This document shows positions 12,601-27,118 of a stretch of 64,000 nucleotides of DNA, piece by piece. Position 1 is the first letter of the stretch; every line of letters starts with the position of its first letter. The position numbers and the translations under genes were made by a program. The stretch lies in assembly GCF_026210795.1 (NCBI RefSeq), contig NC_089460.1, positions 1,756,001-1,820,000 of the forward strand. The letters run 5' to 3'. The notes under the pieces were generated by a model, which worked only from the letters and a program-made list of their open reading frames with translations, searched no databases and had not been told where the DNA came from. Origin of the DNA: Rhizophagus irregularis (lineage: Eukaryota > Glomeromycota > Glomeromycetes > Glomerales > Glomeraceae).

Positions 12601-15600
12601 TCTTTCCGTTGTTGAATTGATAGGATGTTAATTCATGCAATATTCTGTGTAAATATTTGTTATATTGACTAATCCAAAAATGTTTAATTTTTCGTAAAAA
12701 AATTTGATTTTATTCAATTATTATGTATTGTGTAATAAATCACGATGGCTGCACGGAATGTATGGAAGAGAATAATGGGATAATATATCATCATGTCAAA
12801 TAATTGATAATACTGATAAGATAATGACAAGATAGGAAATATTTTGAATATTTGGTCATGTTCACCTACACTAAAGTTCACGAGACGTTATAAGAAAGAT
12901 ATGAAAGAAAACTGATCATATGAGAATGAAGCATCTCTTACGAAAAATTTTCGAACTTTTTAATAATTTTTGGTAATTCATTACAAAGAAAAAATTATCT
13001 TAGAGGTCATTAGGTTGTCAAATGATCAAAAAAAAATATTTTAAATTAGTTTTTTTTTTTCTTTAAGGTTTTTTTTTGTAAACATTAAACTTGTCGATAT
13101 AAAACGATTAATTGGTTTAAAGAGAGAGAGGGTTTCAATGAAATTATAAATTTGGATTAAATCGACAAGTCATGTGGGACAATATTAATACAAGATGATC
13201 ATGTGGGATGGAAAATTCATTCAAGAATAGTTATGTAGAAGAAATCATGTGCGTTCTAGGGATTTCATTATTATTGTGCATTATTAAAATATTTGAACAG
13301 AACATTTTTTTATTGAAACACTTTATCACTTTTATTAAACATTTTAGGGTTGAATGGGGCATAAATGCGAGAATTTTAATGTGATTAATGAGAAATAAAT
13401 GAGAAATTATAACGATATAATCATAATATTTTTTTTTTTAGAATTAAAAATTCAAAAATATACACAAATATATACATTATGCATTTAATACTTTAAAAAA
13501 ACTGACAAAGGTCTTTGTCATTTTTTATGTAACAAATTTATATAATTTATATAATAATATTAAAATAAAATATATATATTTTAAAATATTTTAAAATATT
13601 TTTGTTATTTTTGTTTTGTTTTTTTAAAAAAAAATTTGGTTACAGTAATAATATCCGTAAAAATGAGAAGATAAGAAAAATAATATATGTAAAAAGTATA
13701 TATGTATAAGTATGCACACACAAACCACACAAACATATTTATTTTTTTTCAGCCATCAAAAAAAATAACTTAATTCGAAAATTGCACAAAGCATTTTTTT
13801 TCCCTCAATTTATAAATAAATTAAATAAATTATTTTTTTTAATATTAAAATGGTGATGATTATAAGTAAATCTTTTAAATAATTCTAAAATAATCCTAAA
13901 ATAATCCTAATAATCCTAATAATCTTAATGGGTATTATGACGATCCCAAGTCCCAACGAATAAAATTTCTTCCAACCAATTAAAAATTGACAAAATGAAA
14001 TAAACTAGGAACGAGTTCATAAATCATAATAATAGGATTGAATGTAGTAATACATTATTGTAGTAAAAAATTGTTGTAAAATCCCCAACTTTGGATTTAA
14101 GTTGCGGATGTTATTTAGATGTGTTACTTTTGTTACTTTGTATACTTGCTATACTTTTTTCCAAATTTGGTTTGGTCCTAATTTTTTATTGTGAATATAA
14201 AAGGACAAGTATTGTGATGGCTTTTTAAAGGGGGGGGATGATGCATGAAACCATCAAAAAAAAACACGTTTTTTTATTTCAGCCATAAAAGTAAGAAATA
14301 TAAAAGGAAACCTTTGAAAGCTGGGTTGTGAGTTGAATAAGAAAAAGGGTATAGTCCCATATTACAATTACATTATACAACATTGTTGTATTCCAATGGC
14401 GATTTTTGATTTTTTTGTCGTAATAAAAACAAGTTTTTCTGTAAGTTCTGTAAATCTACATACATTATACATCATGCATATATTAATTTCCTTTTCACTT
14501 TCATCCTCTTTTTTTGGGACACATGAACAATATTTTATTTTTTTTTATTTTTGATTTTTTTTGAACAAATATGATATTGTAATCATGAGATTCTTATAAA
14601 TTGATTTGATAATAAAAAATTTCGTGTGAAAAAATTTAATTTTCCTTAAAAAAAAAAATAAAAAAAATAGATATTCAAATAAGAAATCTAGAATGCTTAT
14701 TATCTTACATGAAAGTTTATATTCTTGTTTTTGTTTTCGCAAATAACCGAAATAAAATTTATATTTTGTTTATAATTTAACAAAATACTTTATCTTTTTT
14801 AACGGTTCCTTGTAAAGAATAAAAAAATAAAAAAATAAAATAAAAATAAAATAAAAAAATAAAAAAGACGTACACAAAAAAAAATTAAAAATAAAGTGAT
14901 CACAAAAAAATGTGAGTAAACGAAGATGCAAGCCACAATTTGACATCATTTTTATCACAATATTTTATTTATCACATTTATATTATGAATATCCCAATTT
15001 TTTTTTTTATAAAAAGAATCTAAAAAAGGATTTGAATAAAAAAATTTATTCGACATGAAATTTTTTCGTAACACATGAAATAAATACAAAAATTTTCTTA
15101 TCTAATACAAAAAAAATATTAAAAATAAATATATATTTTTTAATATGTTGATATGTTGTATCAATTTGTTGTGGCGTTTTTTTTTTTCTTTTATGTAATT
15201 TTTTTTTTAACTGCGCATATTATTCCATCATTATACTTTTATGTTGTGTACATTTTTATTATGTATAATGACTAAGTTAAAAATTTTTTTTTTTCCACCA
15301 ATTTTTCACTTGGCATTCAATTGGCGTAGCTATTAAGGTTTTTTTTTGCTCATTAACCGCAGTTTATCATCTAAACATTGTTTATGCATATTATGATGAA
15401 ATTAGTACAACTTTTTATTTTACTGCGTGTGATAAATAATAATAATTTTAAATTAATAATAATAAAAAAAAAAAATTTTTTTAAATTTCTCTTTTTCTCA
15501 GTACCTTCTCAAGAAATTCTCAATCAAGAAAAATCTTCAATGTTTATTTTTTTGTCAATCTTGGCAATAATAATAAACCCTTGGCAAATCATAATAATGA

Positions 15601-15636
15601 ATTAAATCTTCACGTAAAAAATGTATCGTAATTGTA
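9626..15636. other. Long A+T-rich gene-free region with microsatellites
   Basis: No supported gene in about 6 kb. Notable local structure: (TTA)/(ATT) runs at about 10236-10276 and 10950-10972; a degenerate array of ATACTTTATTAT-like units at 10396-10650; an A35-type run with AAATAAA slippage at 11253-11330. A G+C-richer patch at 11560-11660 is open for about 25 codons (ESRDSGPLISHNFALDSHRW) but has no partner exon. Segments at 12465-12575 and 12795-12930 share diverged phrases (GATAAGATAGGAAAT, AAGTTCACGAG, AAAACTGATCATATGAGAA), indicating an old local duplication of roughly 350 bp spacing. Open frames here are low-complexity. Confidence 0.55.
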
Positions 15637-16015
15637 ATTTGCCAAGATTTTCTTGAGTACAAGGAAAAGAAGGAATTTAATAAATGTATTATAATTTATT
15701 CTCGCCAAGATTTTCTTAAATGCAAGAACAAGAAGGAATTTAATAAATGTATTATAATTTATTCTCGCCAAGATTTTCTTGAATGCAAGAACAAGAAGGA
15801 ATTTAATAAATGTATTGTAATTTATTCTCGTTACCAAGATTTTCTTAAATGCAAGAACAAGAAGGAATTTAATAAATGTATCGTAAATTTTATTCTCGTT
15901 AACCCTACCAAGATTTTCTTAGGTGCAAGAACAAGAAGGAATTTAATAAATGTATCGTAATTTATTCTCGTTAACCTTGCCAAGATTTTCTTAGGTACAA
16001 GAATAGAAGGAATTT
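15637..16015. repeat. About 66-72-bp tandem repeat, six copies
   Basis: Six copies of a unit containing AAGAAGGAATTTAATAAATG and ATTCTCGCCAAGATTTTCTT. The first three are 66 bp, a multiple of 3, which keeps a repetitive minus-strand frame open (ARINYNTFIKFLLVLAFKKIL repeated). Later copies contain a 4-9-bp insertion (GTTACC / GTTAACCCTACC) that lengthens the unit and closes the frame. I regard the frame as a by-product, since nothing around it extends it. Confidence 0.9.
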
Positions 16016-16555
16016 AATTAAAATATAACCTTTAATATAACCTTTAATATTTTTATAGACTTTTTTTGTAAACTTTTTTATAAACTTTTTTAATTTCTTT
16101 CCTTCTCTTCCAAATCCCCCCTCAAAAAAATAAAATAAAAAATAAATTTATAAAATCGGTATGTTCAATAGAAAAAAATGTCAATCATACAAAATAATAC
16201 AAATAATAGCATTCATTTTTAATCCTTTATCCATTGTTTTAAATTTTGTTTATTCTTATTTTCTTACCGAACGTGTATATATAAAGTAAGTGGCTTTAAA
16301 ATTAAAAGCCACAATATTCACAATATATCATTCAAATATTGTTAACTTTTTAATATGCATTATTGAAATCGACAAATATAACGCACGTACAATATGTACC
16401 TTCGATCTCTATGTGAGAATATTTATTAAGTAATAGATAATATTTATGTTATTGATTTGTTAGTGATGCCCCTTTTTAGTTTTACTCAAAACAAAAACAT
16501 TTCATTTTCTTAGATGGCGTGCAAAAAAAAAAAACCTGTTTTACCAATCACAAGT
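16016..16555. other. A+T-rich spacer
   Basis: Nothing recognised between two tandem repeats; no plausible exon. Confidence 0.5.
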
Positions 16556-16695
16556 CGACAGTTGGACATTTGGAAAGTAAACCAGTTGTAAAGTAAGACA
16601 GTTGAAAAGTAAAACAGTTGAAAAGTAAGACAGTTGAAAAATAAGACAGTTGAAAAGTAAGAGTCGTTGAACAGTTGGATAGTTGAACAGTTGAA
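16556..16695. repeat. 15-16-bp tandem repeat (AAGTAAGACAGTTGAA)
   Basis: About eight imperfect copies of AAGTAAGACAGTTGAA. A purine-rich strand with an open minus-strand frame rich in Phe, Ser and Gln that is a repeat artefact. Confidence 0.85.
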
Positions 16696-19600
16696 GTTGG
16701 ACAAAATTATTAAAAAAAAATTTTTTTTTTTGATCATCATACCACATCTTTAAAAAAAGTTTCTACCTTCTTAATAAAAGCATTCTTAAAAAGCATGCTT
16801 TCAATATACAGCCAATATATTCTTTTAATATGCTTCCAACTTTCTAAAACACTTTCTTATAAATTTCTTATAATGACCTCTTTATTCTCCTAAAGAATGA
16901 TTTCTTTTGTTTCGCTAATTTGGTTTGAAGAAAAAAAAAAAAAAAAAAAAAAATTTTTTTTTTAATCCCTTTAAATAAATAAATAAATAAATAAATTTCT
17001 TTTTCTTTGTTATGACTTTCTATAGTAAAATAATCAATGAGGCGAATCATTCATTTCATTGATTGATCAATGAGAAAACTCCGGTAAGACTCCGAGCAGA
17101 TCATTTATTTATTCATTTGTGATCATGTGCATTTCTGTATTTCCATTTCAATAGTAATAAGTGTGAAAAATTATTGATTGATTGATTGACAATAATGGTA
17201 TTATAAAAACAACGCGTTATTTAATAGTAATAGTAATAACCGAAAATTTTTTTTTTTATATAAAAAATTACGTTATATTAGTTTTATTTTTACTCCCTAA
17301 AATAGGTTACGCCTTCCTAAGAAAATAATAATTAGTGGAATTCCTTTTTGTGTGATCTTGAATGTTTGAATGAATATCCAAAAACATTAACAAATAAAGT
17401 AATGTAACAAAGTAATCCAAATTCATTCGAATTGAAGAAGTTCTTTTAATATAAATAAATGACATTTATTATAATATAATAATAAATGCGAATATGCGGA
17501 ATATGCGATAATATAATAAATACGTTATAATAAATGCGTTATAATAAATGCGTTATAATAATGCGTTATATTATATGTTATAAATGAAATAATATAATAA
17601 ATAATAAATGCAATGAATGCGTTATATTATATGTTATAAATGAAAATGAAAAAAAGCGTTGAATTAAATAAATGAAATAATAAATATATCACAAATATGC
17701 AAATATATTATACTATACACAGTAAGTTTTTTTTTGTACAGAACCAATCGTTAGCATTTATTCACAATTATTCCTTATCGAGTAAACTAGTAAAATAAAG
17801 ATATAAATTATCTTATTATCAATTGAACATAAAAACTGTTATAATAATTAAATCATTTATTTAATCTTACACGAAAGTATGAATCATGAGATATCTTCAA
17901 TCTTTTTCCCTTTTTTAATAATAATTAAACTTTAAAAAAAAAAAAAATGAGATGAAATGAGATGAAAATGAAAATGAGAAAAAACATAGCCACATAAAAT
18001 AATAACATAATCAAACCACTCATGGGCCCTTTTTTTTTCTTTGTTTAAATTAATCCAATCCATTGTACCATAAGTTATGTAAACAAGTTCGTTTTAAGTA
18101 AATTTTTTTTATCCGGTTATTTACCCTTTTATAAACTCTTTACATCAATATTGTTTGAACTCTTTTACATTAATTTGTTGAAAATAAATATTAATAAATA
18201 AATATTAATGCAATGTAATGTGGTGTACCTTCTTATATCCGAAATTTTTTTTAAATTGTTAATCGCGTATTATTATTGGAAAATTCGTCCTAGTTTTGGT
18301 GTGTATTATCTTTTCTCGTTTCATTTTTTTTTTATACATTAATCAATTACTTCATTTATTTTCTCCTTATCCAAATGGTTTCTAATGGTAAAATGGTTAC
18401 CTTGCTCCTAAATCTCCTAAATCAAATATGGTATCAACCAACACCAATCAAAATACAATCATAATCATTATTATAATATTTTTGTGATATTAATAATAAT
18501 ATATTAATCATGATATATATGCATTGTATTGTATTCATTATATATATGCACATATCATATAAAATGTAAAGGATCGATCATTTTAAATTGATTTAGGTGA
18601 TTATTACAAAATCGTTTTAAAAAAAAATAATATATATAATATAAAACGCGTTTAATAATTAATTGTGTGGCGTGGTCAATGTGGTTAATCAATTCAACAT
18701 TTAACCGCATTTACTACGCCATAAATAATACGCCATAAATTAGCAGCCACAATTTATAACTTTCATTGCCCTTTTTAGCAGGAATTATAAGAATTTAAGA
18801 ATTATGTAAAGTAAGCTGTTTATATAAGTTTGTGGTACAACGTGATGTTGAATTTGATGGACGTTACAAATTATTACGTAACGATTAACAACGAAACAAA
18901 ACATATTTTACAAATTTAAAGAAGAAAAAATAATTTTTTTTCCTTGTTTTTTTTCAACTCCAGGTCGGCTTAGCGTTTCGAAAACCAAACTTGGTACCGT
19001 GATAAAAAAATTATTTGTGATATGATATAAATTTTATATCCCAAACGAAAAAAAAAAATAATAAAAAAAAAATATATCTATTTTTCACATATAGTAACGC
19101 ATTTGATATTGTTTTTTTTTATTGTTTGTTTACTAAAAAAATTTTCATAAAGGAATTAACATTATTAGGAATAATATTATTTTTTACTAAATTTTAAGAA
19201 ACAAGTTTAATTCCAGATTTTTATTTAATAGGTAAGATCTGACACTCTAAATCTAAAAATAAACATAATTCTTTATCGTACTTTACTAAAAATAAACAAA
19301 GTAAAGTTTTTTTTTGGATGGTATCATATTATGAATTTACTTTTAAAAAAAAATTTTATATGTTTATATGTTTATTATATTATTATATTATATTATTATT
19401 ATATTATTATGTTTTTTTATATTATAGATATTTTTTTTTTTGTAGGTTACATTTTAATTTGAAACAATAATAAGATCGATTGATAATCAATTATTAAAAT
19501 ATAGTTTATGACTATTTAAGGTTAAAGAAATTATTTTATTTTTAGGATGGGCAAACTTTTTTTACATGAAAAAAAAAATATTTTATAAACAAAAAAAAAA

Positions 19601-20310
19601 ATGAATTTCACAAATTTGGTAAAAAAAATACACAAAAATAAAAATAGATTTTTTAATTTTTTAATATATTAACCAATTAAAATTAATAAAGTTACATATA
19701 AATAATAAAAAAAAGTAATGATCTTCTATTTGTTTTGTTTTTTTTTTTTTAAAACTTCATATAAGAAGAATAAACAATATCCCTTTATAAAACTTTAATT
19801 TAACAGCCGATATAATGAACAATAGTTTACATCAATTTTTAATTTAAAAAAAGTTTTTAACGTCGGCAATTTACGATCAAGCACAAACAATCATTTTTCA
19901 CTCCGTCAACAATCATCTGAAACATATTTACTAACGTGATGTAATACTATACCGAGTTAAAAAGACGTAAGAAATAGTAATCAAATAAATGACGTAAAAA
20001 TATAAAATTTCTAATCAATTTTCGGATGGGAAAGAAATTATTAATCAAAGTATACATGACATAACATAACCTAGTCGGATAAATTTAGATTTCAAATTCA
20101 AAATTTGTTTTTTTTTTTTAAAAGTTTCAAAGTTAAATTAAGTAAATAAAGTTGCATAAATTCTAGATTATGAAACTTAATAATATTTGTTATGTATTTA
20201 ATAATGGCAGCTATATAATGACGACTATAATTAGTAAACCTGTATTAGGAATATCATAATGACGAAATTATGAAAGACGAGGAAGGTTTTACGAAAAGAA
20301 GCTTTTAAGA
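16696..20310. other. A+T-rich gene-free region
   Basis: Poly(A)/(T) tracts, TTTATTTA runs (16970-17000), a degenerate array of AAATGCGTTATAAT units at 17470-17640, and (TTA)n slippage at 19370-19420. The motif TAATACGCCATAAATTAGCAGCCAC near 18720-18750 repeats ACGCCATAAAT twice. No gene is supported. Confidence 0.5.
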
Positions 20311-20765
20311 AAAGAAGGTTAAATAAGTTAATTTACGTTAATTTACGAAAAGGTTAATTTACGTTAATTTACGGAAAGGTTAATTTACGTTAATTTACGG
20401 AAAAGTTAAGTTACGAAAAGGTTAATTTACGTTAATTTACGGAAAAGTTAATATACGTTAAATTACGAAAAGGTTAATATACGTTAAATTACGAAAGGTT
20501 AATTTACGTTAATTTACGAAAAGGTTAATTTACGTTAATTTACGGAAAAGTTAATTTACGTTAATTTACGAAAGAAGGGTAATTTACGTTAATTTACGAA
20601 AAGGTTAATTTACGTTAAATTACGAAAAGGTTAATTTACGTTAATTTACGGAAAAGTTAAGTTACGTTGATTTACGAAAAGGTTAATTTACGTTAAATTA
20701 CGAAAGAAGGATAAGTTACGTTAAATTACGAAAAGAAGGTTAAGTTACGTAAAGGTTAATTTACA
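20311..20765. repeat. About 26-bp tandem repeat built on TTAATTTACG
   Basis: Roughly seventeen copies of a 26-bp unit, each made of two TTAATTTACG half-units separated by GAAAAG or GGAAAAG. The array is bounded by variants at both ends (ACGAAAAGAAG). On one strand it is G-poor yet contains regular ACGTTAA motifs, i.e. one CpG about every 10 bases. Confidence 0.92.
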
Positions 20766-20934
20766 AAATTACGAAACTAATAAAATTTTATTACGAGACT
20801 TACGAGACTTACGAGACTACATTAAACTTTATTATATAATTTTATTACGAAACTATATATCATATATCTTGATCTAGTCATTCTTTTATAATATTTTAAT
20901 AAACATCTTTACAATAAAATACATTTTATTGCAT

Positions 20935-21130
20935 TATTGTATTATTGCATAACCATCTTTGCAACAAAATACATTATTACATAAACGCCTTTGCAACAAA
21001 ATACATACATTAAACGCCTTTGCAACAAAATACATTAAACGCCTTTGCAACAAAATACATTAAACGCCTTTGCAACAAAATACATTAAACGCCTTTGCAA
21101 CAAAATACTTTATTTCATAAACATCTTTGC
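20935..21130. repeat. 24-25-bp tandem repeat (ACGCCTTTGCAACAAAATAC)
   Basis: Six to seven copies of ACGCCTTTGCAACAAAATAC plus ATTAA spacers, the central four nearly identical at 20988-21105, flanked by diverged copies (ACATCTTTGCAGTAAAATAC, ACCATCTTTGCAACAAAATAC). Confidence 0.9.
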
Positions 21131-24100
21131 AGTAAAATACATTTTATTGCATTGCATTATTGCGTATAACAAATACACAAACCAACACAAACACACTACT
21201 AATCCCCTTCCCAAAGTTTTAAATGTGATAAAATATAACTTATCTTCGATCTCATTTAGATGGTGACATAAATAATACGAACCTGAGTTGAGTGAATTCA
21301 TTATTTACAAATAATAATATAAGACAAAGACATTCAAGTATAAAGAAAAATAGGAAACAAAACATTTATTCGTTAATCATAGTTAATCATTTCCTGCATG
21401 ATGGTTACAATCGACGGGAAGTAAATATAAGTAAATATTAAAAGTAAATAGTAAATAGTGGTAATTAAAATTAAAATTTTTTTGTTTTAGGAGAAAAAAA
21501 ATTGTTTCAAGTAAATAAATGTTTCTTCTTCTTCTTCATTTACTTCGTCTTCTTACTGCTTCCTTTTTTTCCTTTGTCTTGATTAATAATGATTTAATTG
21601 GTTTCCATTAAAATATTTGGTTTGCTATTTGCTATGCATAAAATTCATCCGTAACGTTTTATCGTTTCATAATAATAATTCAAAACTTTAATTAAACACA
21701 AAAAAAAAAACTTTTTTTTTTTGAAAAATGTTCTCGAACATATGGTCGTGCAAAACTGCAAATCAAAATTATGTAATGTAACATGAAGAAAATTCTGGAA
21801 TTTGTGCTTCTTTGTTCCACGAATGTATATTAATTTCCAAATTCGTTAATTCGGCCGGAGAACTGAACAAAGAAAAAAAAATAAAATAAAAATATATTTA
21901 AAAATATTTAATTTTAACAATTAACACACACATCTAATATTTATCAACCCTTGTTTCTGTTTCAAAAAAAAAAAAAATATTCATAAATTTCATTTATTTA
22001 TTTCCCAATTATTTTGATTATCACAAAAGTCACAATCTGTTTTATCCCTTTCACACCTTTTTCACATTTTTTTTTTTTTTAAATCAACTATGTGAAATTT
22101 CATTTTCATCCCCGTTCTTTGACACATCAGGGTTAGTAAATTTAATAAAGTTAACCAATATAAGATAAGTAACTAAGTAACTTTCGGTTCAACTTAATTA
22201 CCGAAATTTATTGTATAAATAATTAATTAATTAAACTGATAGACGGTTGCTCTTAATTTATTTATACCGACTTAACCAATAAAGGATAATTAATATTCGG
22301 TAAAATCAAATACCGAAATTAAGCCGACAATTACCCGATAATCACTTAATTTATCATCCTTATTCCTTATATGACGCCGAAAGTTCATATATTAAACTAT
22401 TTTAAGTCGATCATTCATATAAGCAATATAGGGAAATGAGTGATTAAAAATAGATTTAAACTATTTAACAATGGATTTACGGCAAAGAAGTAATGCACAC
22501 GCGAGTTTCATCGATTTAATGCTTATTTATAGTATATATGTAAAAAAAAAAAAAATTTAAGTTTTTATTTTCCTATTAAGAAAATAAAAATATGCAAAAA
22601 ATTTTATTGTTTTAGTTAAAACAAAGAATCATAAAGAATTTTAAAAAGAATCATGAGTCAAAAAGTTAGAGAATGATAAAAATAGAATAAAATATTTTTT
22701 ATATGCATATTTTTTTTTTTTTTTTCCATTATCTCAATTATTTCGATTAATAAGTAAAAAAACATGATTTACGGTATAAAATCAGTATAAGGTATGTATC
22801 TTCAAAATATAACAAAGTACAAAAGTACAATATGCGAATCAAAAAAATAAAAAAGTAAAATAAATATCTTTATCAATTTTAGAAAATTCTAGGACAATTT
22901 TTTTCTATGAGGAAATGCACATCATTATGTAACACAATGCGGTTAATCATTTCGCAGTTATTCTATCAACATTTCTTTATAGAATGAAAACCACTTTGTA
23001 TTCACGTGAACTTGGAATTTTTTTTTTCCCTCGATTTGATTGTTATATTTCCTAATCAATGACAATTAATTTCTTTTCTCCTTTGTTATTTTTTTTTTTA
23101 AGGTTTTTATTTATTTATTTATTTTTGCATATCACAAGGTTTCCGATTCCTGAAATAGAGAATGACACATTTTATATATTCAGTATGTACAATCAATCGG
23201 GTATTACGGGACTTATATATATTACAATATATTAAAGGTATTTATAAATTACAATGTTAATATTAGATTTACAATGTTAATCTTGGAGGTATTTATAATA
23301 TTAAAGAATATCAAAAAAGTATTTACGCCCTCTAATCACAACTTTCTTTTAGATAATATGAACGAAAATATGTTTATCAAAATTATTTATGACAAAAAAA
23401 CTATTATAAACCTTATTATAAATCTATTATTATAAAACGTTAATCAATTAACCAAGATAATATATTGAATAACATGATCAACCCTTTCAAAGGATCGGAT
23501 TCGGGAGTATAATGAATAAAATATGAAGGAGTATTTTTTTTCATAAAAGATGCGCATGTATTACGAAAGTTGATTGCATCATTGTTCTTGTTACTGCGCC
23601 AACGGTAATTCGGTAAAATCAAATCTTTAATTAATTAATTAAGATTAACTAAAAATTTTAACGGTATAAAATGAGGATAAAACGGGTATAAACGGTATTT
23701 TAATATTTATAACAATTTAGATATAATACTACATTTTACTACATTTATTACATTTATTACATCAATTATTGTTCGAGTTGAAGTACGGAGATTCCTTAAT
23801 TAAAAGTGCAAAATATTACCCCTTGTTTCTCGCTTCTAATTTGAAACAATAAATACGCGGGAGTTTAAAAAATTTTCTTTGTATGAACACAATAAAGTTT
23901 TCTTTTCGTTGAAATTCTTTAATTGATAAAGTATAATACATAATAGGATAAGAGTTGAAAAAAAAAATCTTAAAACTGTATCACTCATACATAATGTACG
24001 TATTGTACGTATCACTATACTCGGTTACTATAAATAAATTTTTATTATAAGAGATATGTATCTTGTTATTCTTGTCACGTAAATGGAAAGTCTTTTTTTG

Positions 24101-26640
24101 ATTTTAAAGTTCATTGTGAAATATTTTATATTCGAAGATAATTAATTATAATATTTTAATTAATTATATACTTTAATTTACTTTATAATTTTAATATATA
24201 CTTTAATTTAAGGAATCTTTCAAATATCACTTATAAGCCACATAGTTTTATTGGTAAAAAAAAAAACAAGAGTTTCGAGTTCTTTCGATCCTTAAGTGAT
24301 TATGTGATACAATTTATTTAATTATTTAATTTATTATTAGTAAAAAAATAAAAAAAAATAAAAAAAAAGGTAAAAAATAAAGATAAAAAAGTTTTACTTT
24401 TTTAAAATATTTATATTTATATATATATATATACAAATATATATATTTTCTCTTAAAAAAGCTGTTTCCCAACTAGAAATAAAAAATTTGTTTTTTGATA
24501 CGATTTTGCATCATACAACGCGAATCCTTTGATTTGATTTGATTTTTTTTTTGTATAACCAAATGTTATCTAACATTTTAAAAAATTTATTTTTAGATAA
24601 AGATTACAACTTTAATTTCTTTAAAAGTAGAAAATCAAAGATCTAAAATTAGGTTATCTTTTATTATTGGCTGATTTAAATTTAAAATTAGAATTGATCC
24701 TAACTTTATTTAGTTTGGTTTGATCGATCATTATCAAAAAAGGAATTTTTTTTATAAATAACTTTTACAAATTTTGGTAAATTAAATAGATTGGCGCAAT
24801 CGGCAAATTCAAAAACTTAATCGATTATTACCATTAATTGCATTTTATTACCTAAACAAATATTATAATAAAAAATATTTTGGAAAAAATGTTATCGTCA
24901 CCCGCGAAATTGTACTATAATGGATATTGAGAAACGTTAATCTAACCTAATCTGATTTATTTGTTTTTACTTTAAAATAATCCACTCCTTAAAAAATAAA
25001 ATAATATAAAATAAAAAAAAATATATACAAAGAAACCAAATTTAATATTTCATTTGAAATTTCTTTTTTTAAAAAAATCGAATCAAATAAAATTAAAGTA
25101 AAGAAATTTAAACATAGTAGAAAAATATGGAAATCATGGTAAAATGTTCGTGTATTACTATTTTAAAAATATGGGGAAACTCACGATTCAATTTTTGGTA
25201 ATCTGTAAAATAAAAATCTTGATTTTAATGTGATATCACTTATATTCTGGCGTAATCTTTGTTATTATCAGGAGCCAAATTACTATATAAATTATCATTA
25301 ACTTAATACGAGAAATTTTTCCTGTTTCATGTCATTGCGCTGAACTTTTTTAGGTAATACTAATGTCATGAATCCTAAGTATCCTAATCCTAAACAATAA
25401 TATTAAGATATGAAACGTGGTAAAAAAGAAAGATTTCGATTAATTAAATAAAGAAAAAAAAATGAGATGAAAAAATGAAACTTTTCAACATACAAACATA
25501 CTGTACAAACAGATTATAAAAGGAAATCGGAGATTTTGTTTCAAACAAAAACAAAAAATAAAATTTTTTAAACTGTATAAACTGTATGATTAATGTGATA
25601 CTTTATTCTGGTAGTTAACTTCGTGATATAATTACCTAAATGGTCTAAATGGTAAATAAAAAAAATTATGCAGCGAAGGGGGGAATAAAAAAAAAAATTC
25701 TTATTGTTTCATATCCCTGCGTTGTAACTTATGATTTTAATATTGTTTCATTTTCTCTCTCTATCTGCTAGTATACACACTACTATACTATACACAATTT
25801 TTAAATTTTACTCCCCTGTCCTTTGTTATCTTATATTGTGTTTAATTATTGTTTATATTGAATCTCATTATTATTCTAAAAACATTTGTTTCTTTTATTT
25901 CTTGTTTGTTTTTCTCAATGAAATTTTTATATTTTCGTAAAATAATTTTAATGTATTTAAAAGTACAAAAAAATTATACAAAAAAGAATATATACATATA
26001 TTATGTAATGAATTTGGTCATCGGATAGATGCAGTTTGCCAAGCAGTCATTTTGTTTTTCATAAATATTAAATATTAATATTATGTGATAAAGTGACAAT
26101 AACCGGCTTTTATTTACGATATATTATTTTCATTTATTTATTTATTTTTTTTAAAAAAACAATATTTAATGTTGGAAAAAAAAAACATTTGGTAAATATT
26201 TTGAAAATTATATTAAAGACAAAGAAATACAAAGAAACAAAGGAAATTTTTTTTAGTTTCTATATCGGTCAAATTATATATTAATTTGGAAAATGTAATA
26301 ATTATGAAAAAATGAAATATGATAATATTAACGGATAAGAATAAATCAATCAAACGCGAGATTTTGTGAACAATCGTGATTCGTGACACAGTCAAAAACC
26401 CGAAATTCTTGATGATGGTAGTTACAACTTACAAACTTACAACGTGTTAGTACATTATTGACTACACTAGAAAATAATCCTAAACTATAAAGTAATAAGT
26501 ACTAAACTAATCCTCCAATAGGACCGACCGCCTTGCCATTAACAAAATGATGTGTCATACATATTTGTATCAATTTTACGAACTTTATAGTTTAAATGTC
26601 ATATGATCGCGGAATTTAATGAACTTACCGAGTTATTAAT
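21131..26640. other. A+T-rich gene-free region
   Basis: No gene supported in about 5.5 kb. Short open frames (for example 23440-23622 minus, 25731-25940 plus) lack splice-site context and partner exons. At 22130-22400 TTAACC/GGTTAA and ACCGAAATT motifs recur without forming a clean element. Confidence 0.5.
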
Positions 26641-26644
26641 TGAG

Positions 26645-27118
26645 TTTTAATACGTAAATTTGGAATTACTACAATATATCAACTTAGCATACACAGACCA
26701 AAGATATTTTGACCAAATTACCACCTAAATTCTACCAGAATTAAGAATTTTAAGCCGTATATTAATTAGGATACTCCCTGTACGGTAAATAACTAATACG
26801 TAAATTTGGTATAACTAGTAGTTGTATTGCACAAGATACACTATACACTACTTACAGTACTTGATCAAGACCATGCCATTTTATGATATTTTGGCTAAAA
26901 ATTAACCTAAATTCTAATAAATTCTACCAGAATTAAGAATTTTAGGCCGTATATTAATTAGGATACTCCCTGTACGGTAAATAACTAATACGTAAATTTG
27001 GTATAACTAGTAGTTGTATTGCACAAGATACACCATGACATTTTATGATATTTTGGCTAAAATTAACCTAAATTCTAATAAATTCTACCAGAATTAAGAA
27101 TTTTAGGCCGTATATTAT
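26645..27118. repeat. Three-copy tandem duplication, 150-190-bp unit
   Basis: Three consecutive copies share AATTCTACCAGAATTAAGAATT followed by TAGGCCGTATATTAATTAGG and ATACTCCCTGTACGGTAAAT, then ACTAATACGTAAATTTGG and TAGTAGTTGTATTGCACAAG. Copy junctions fall near 26800 and 26990. Copies 2 and 3 are almost identical, so the duplication of that pair is recent. Each copy holds a small inverted repeat (TCTACCAGAATTAAGAATTTTAGGC). No coding potential is apparent. Confidence 0.85.

Noticed and set aside
15610-15837. 75-codon repetitive minus-strand frame
   Set aside because: By-product of 66-bp units; later units with insertions break it.
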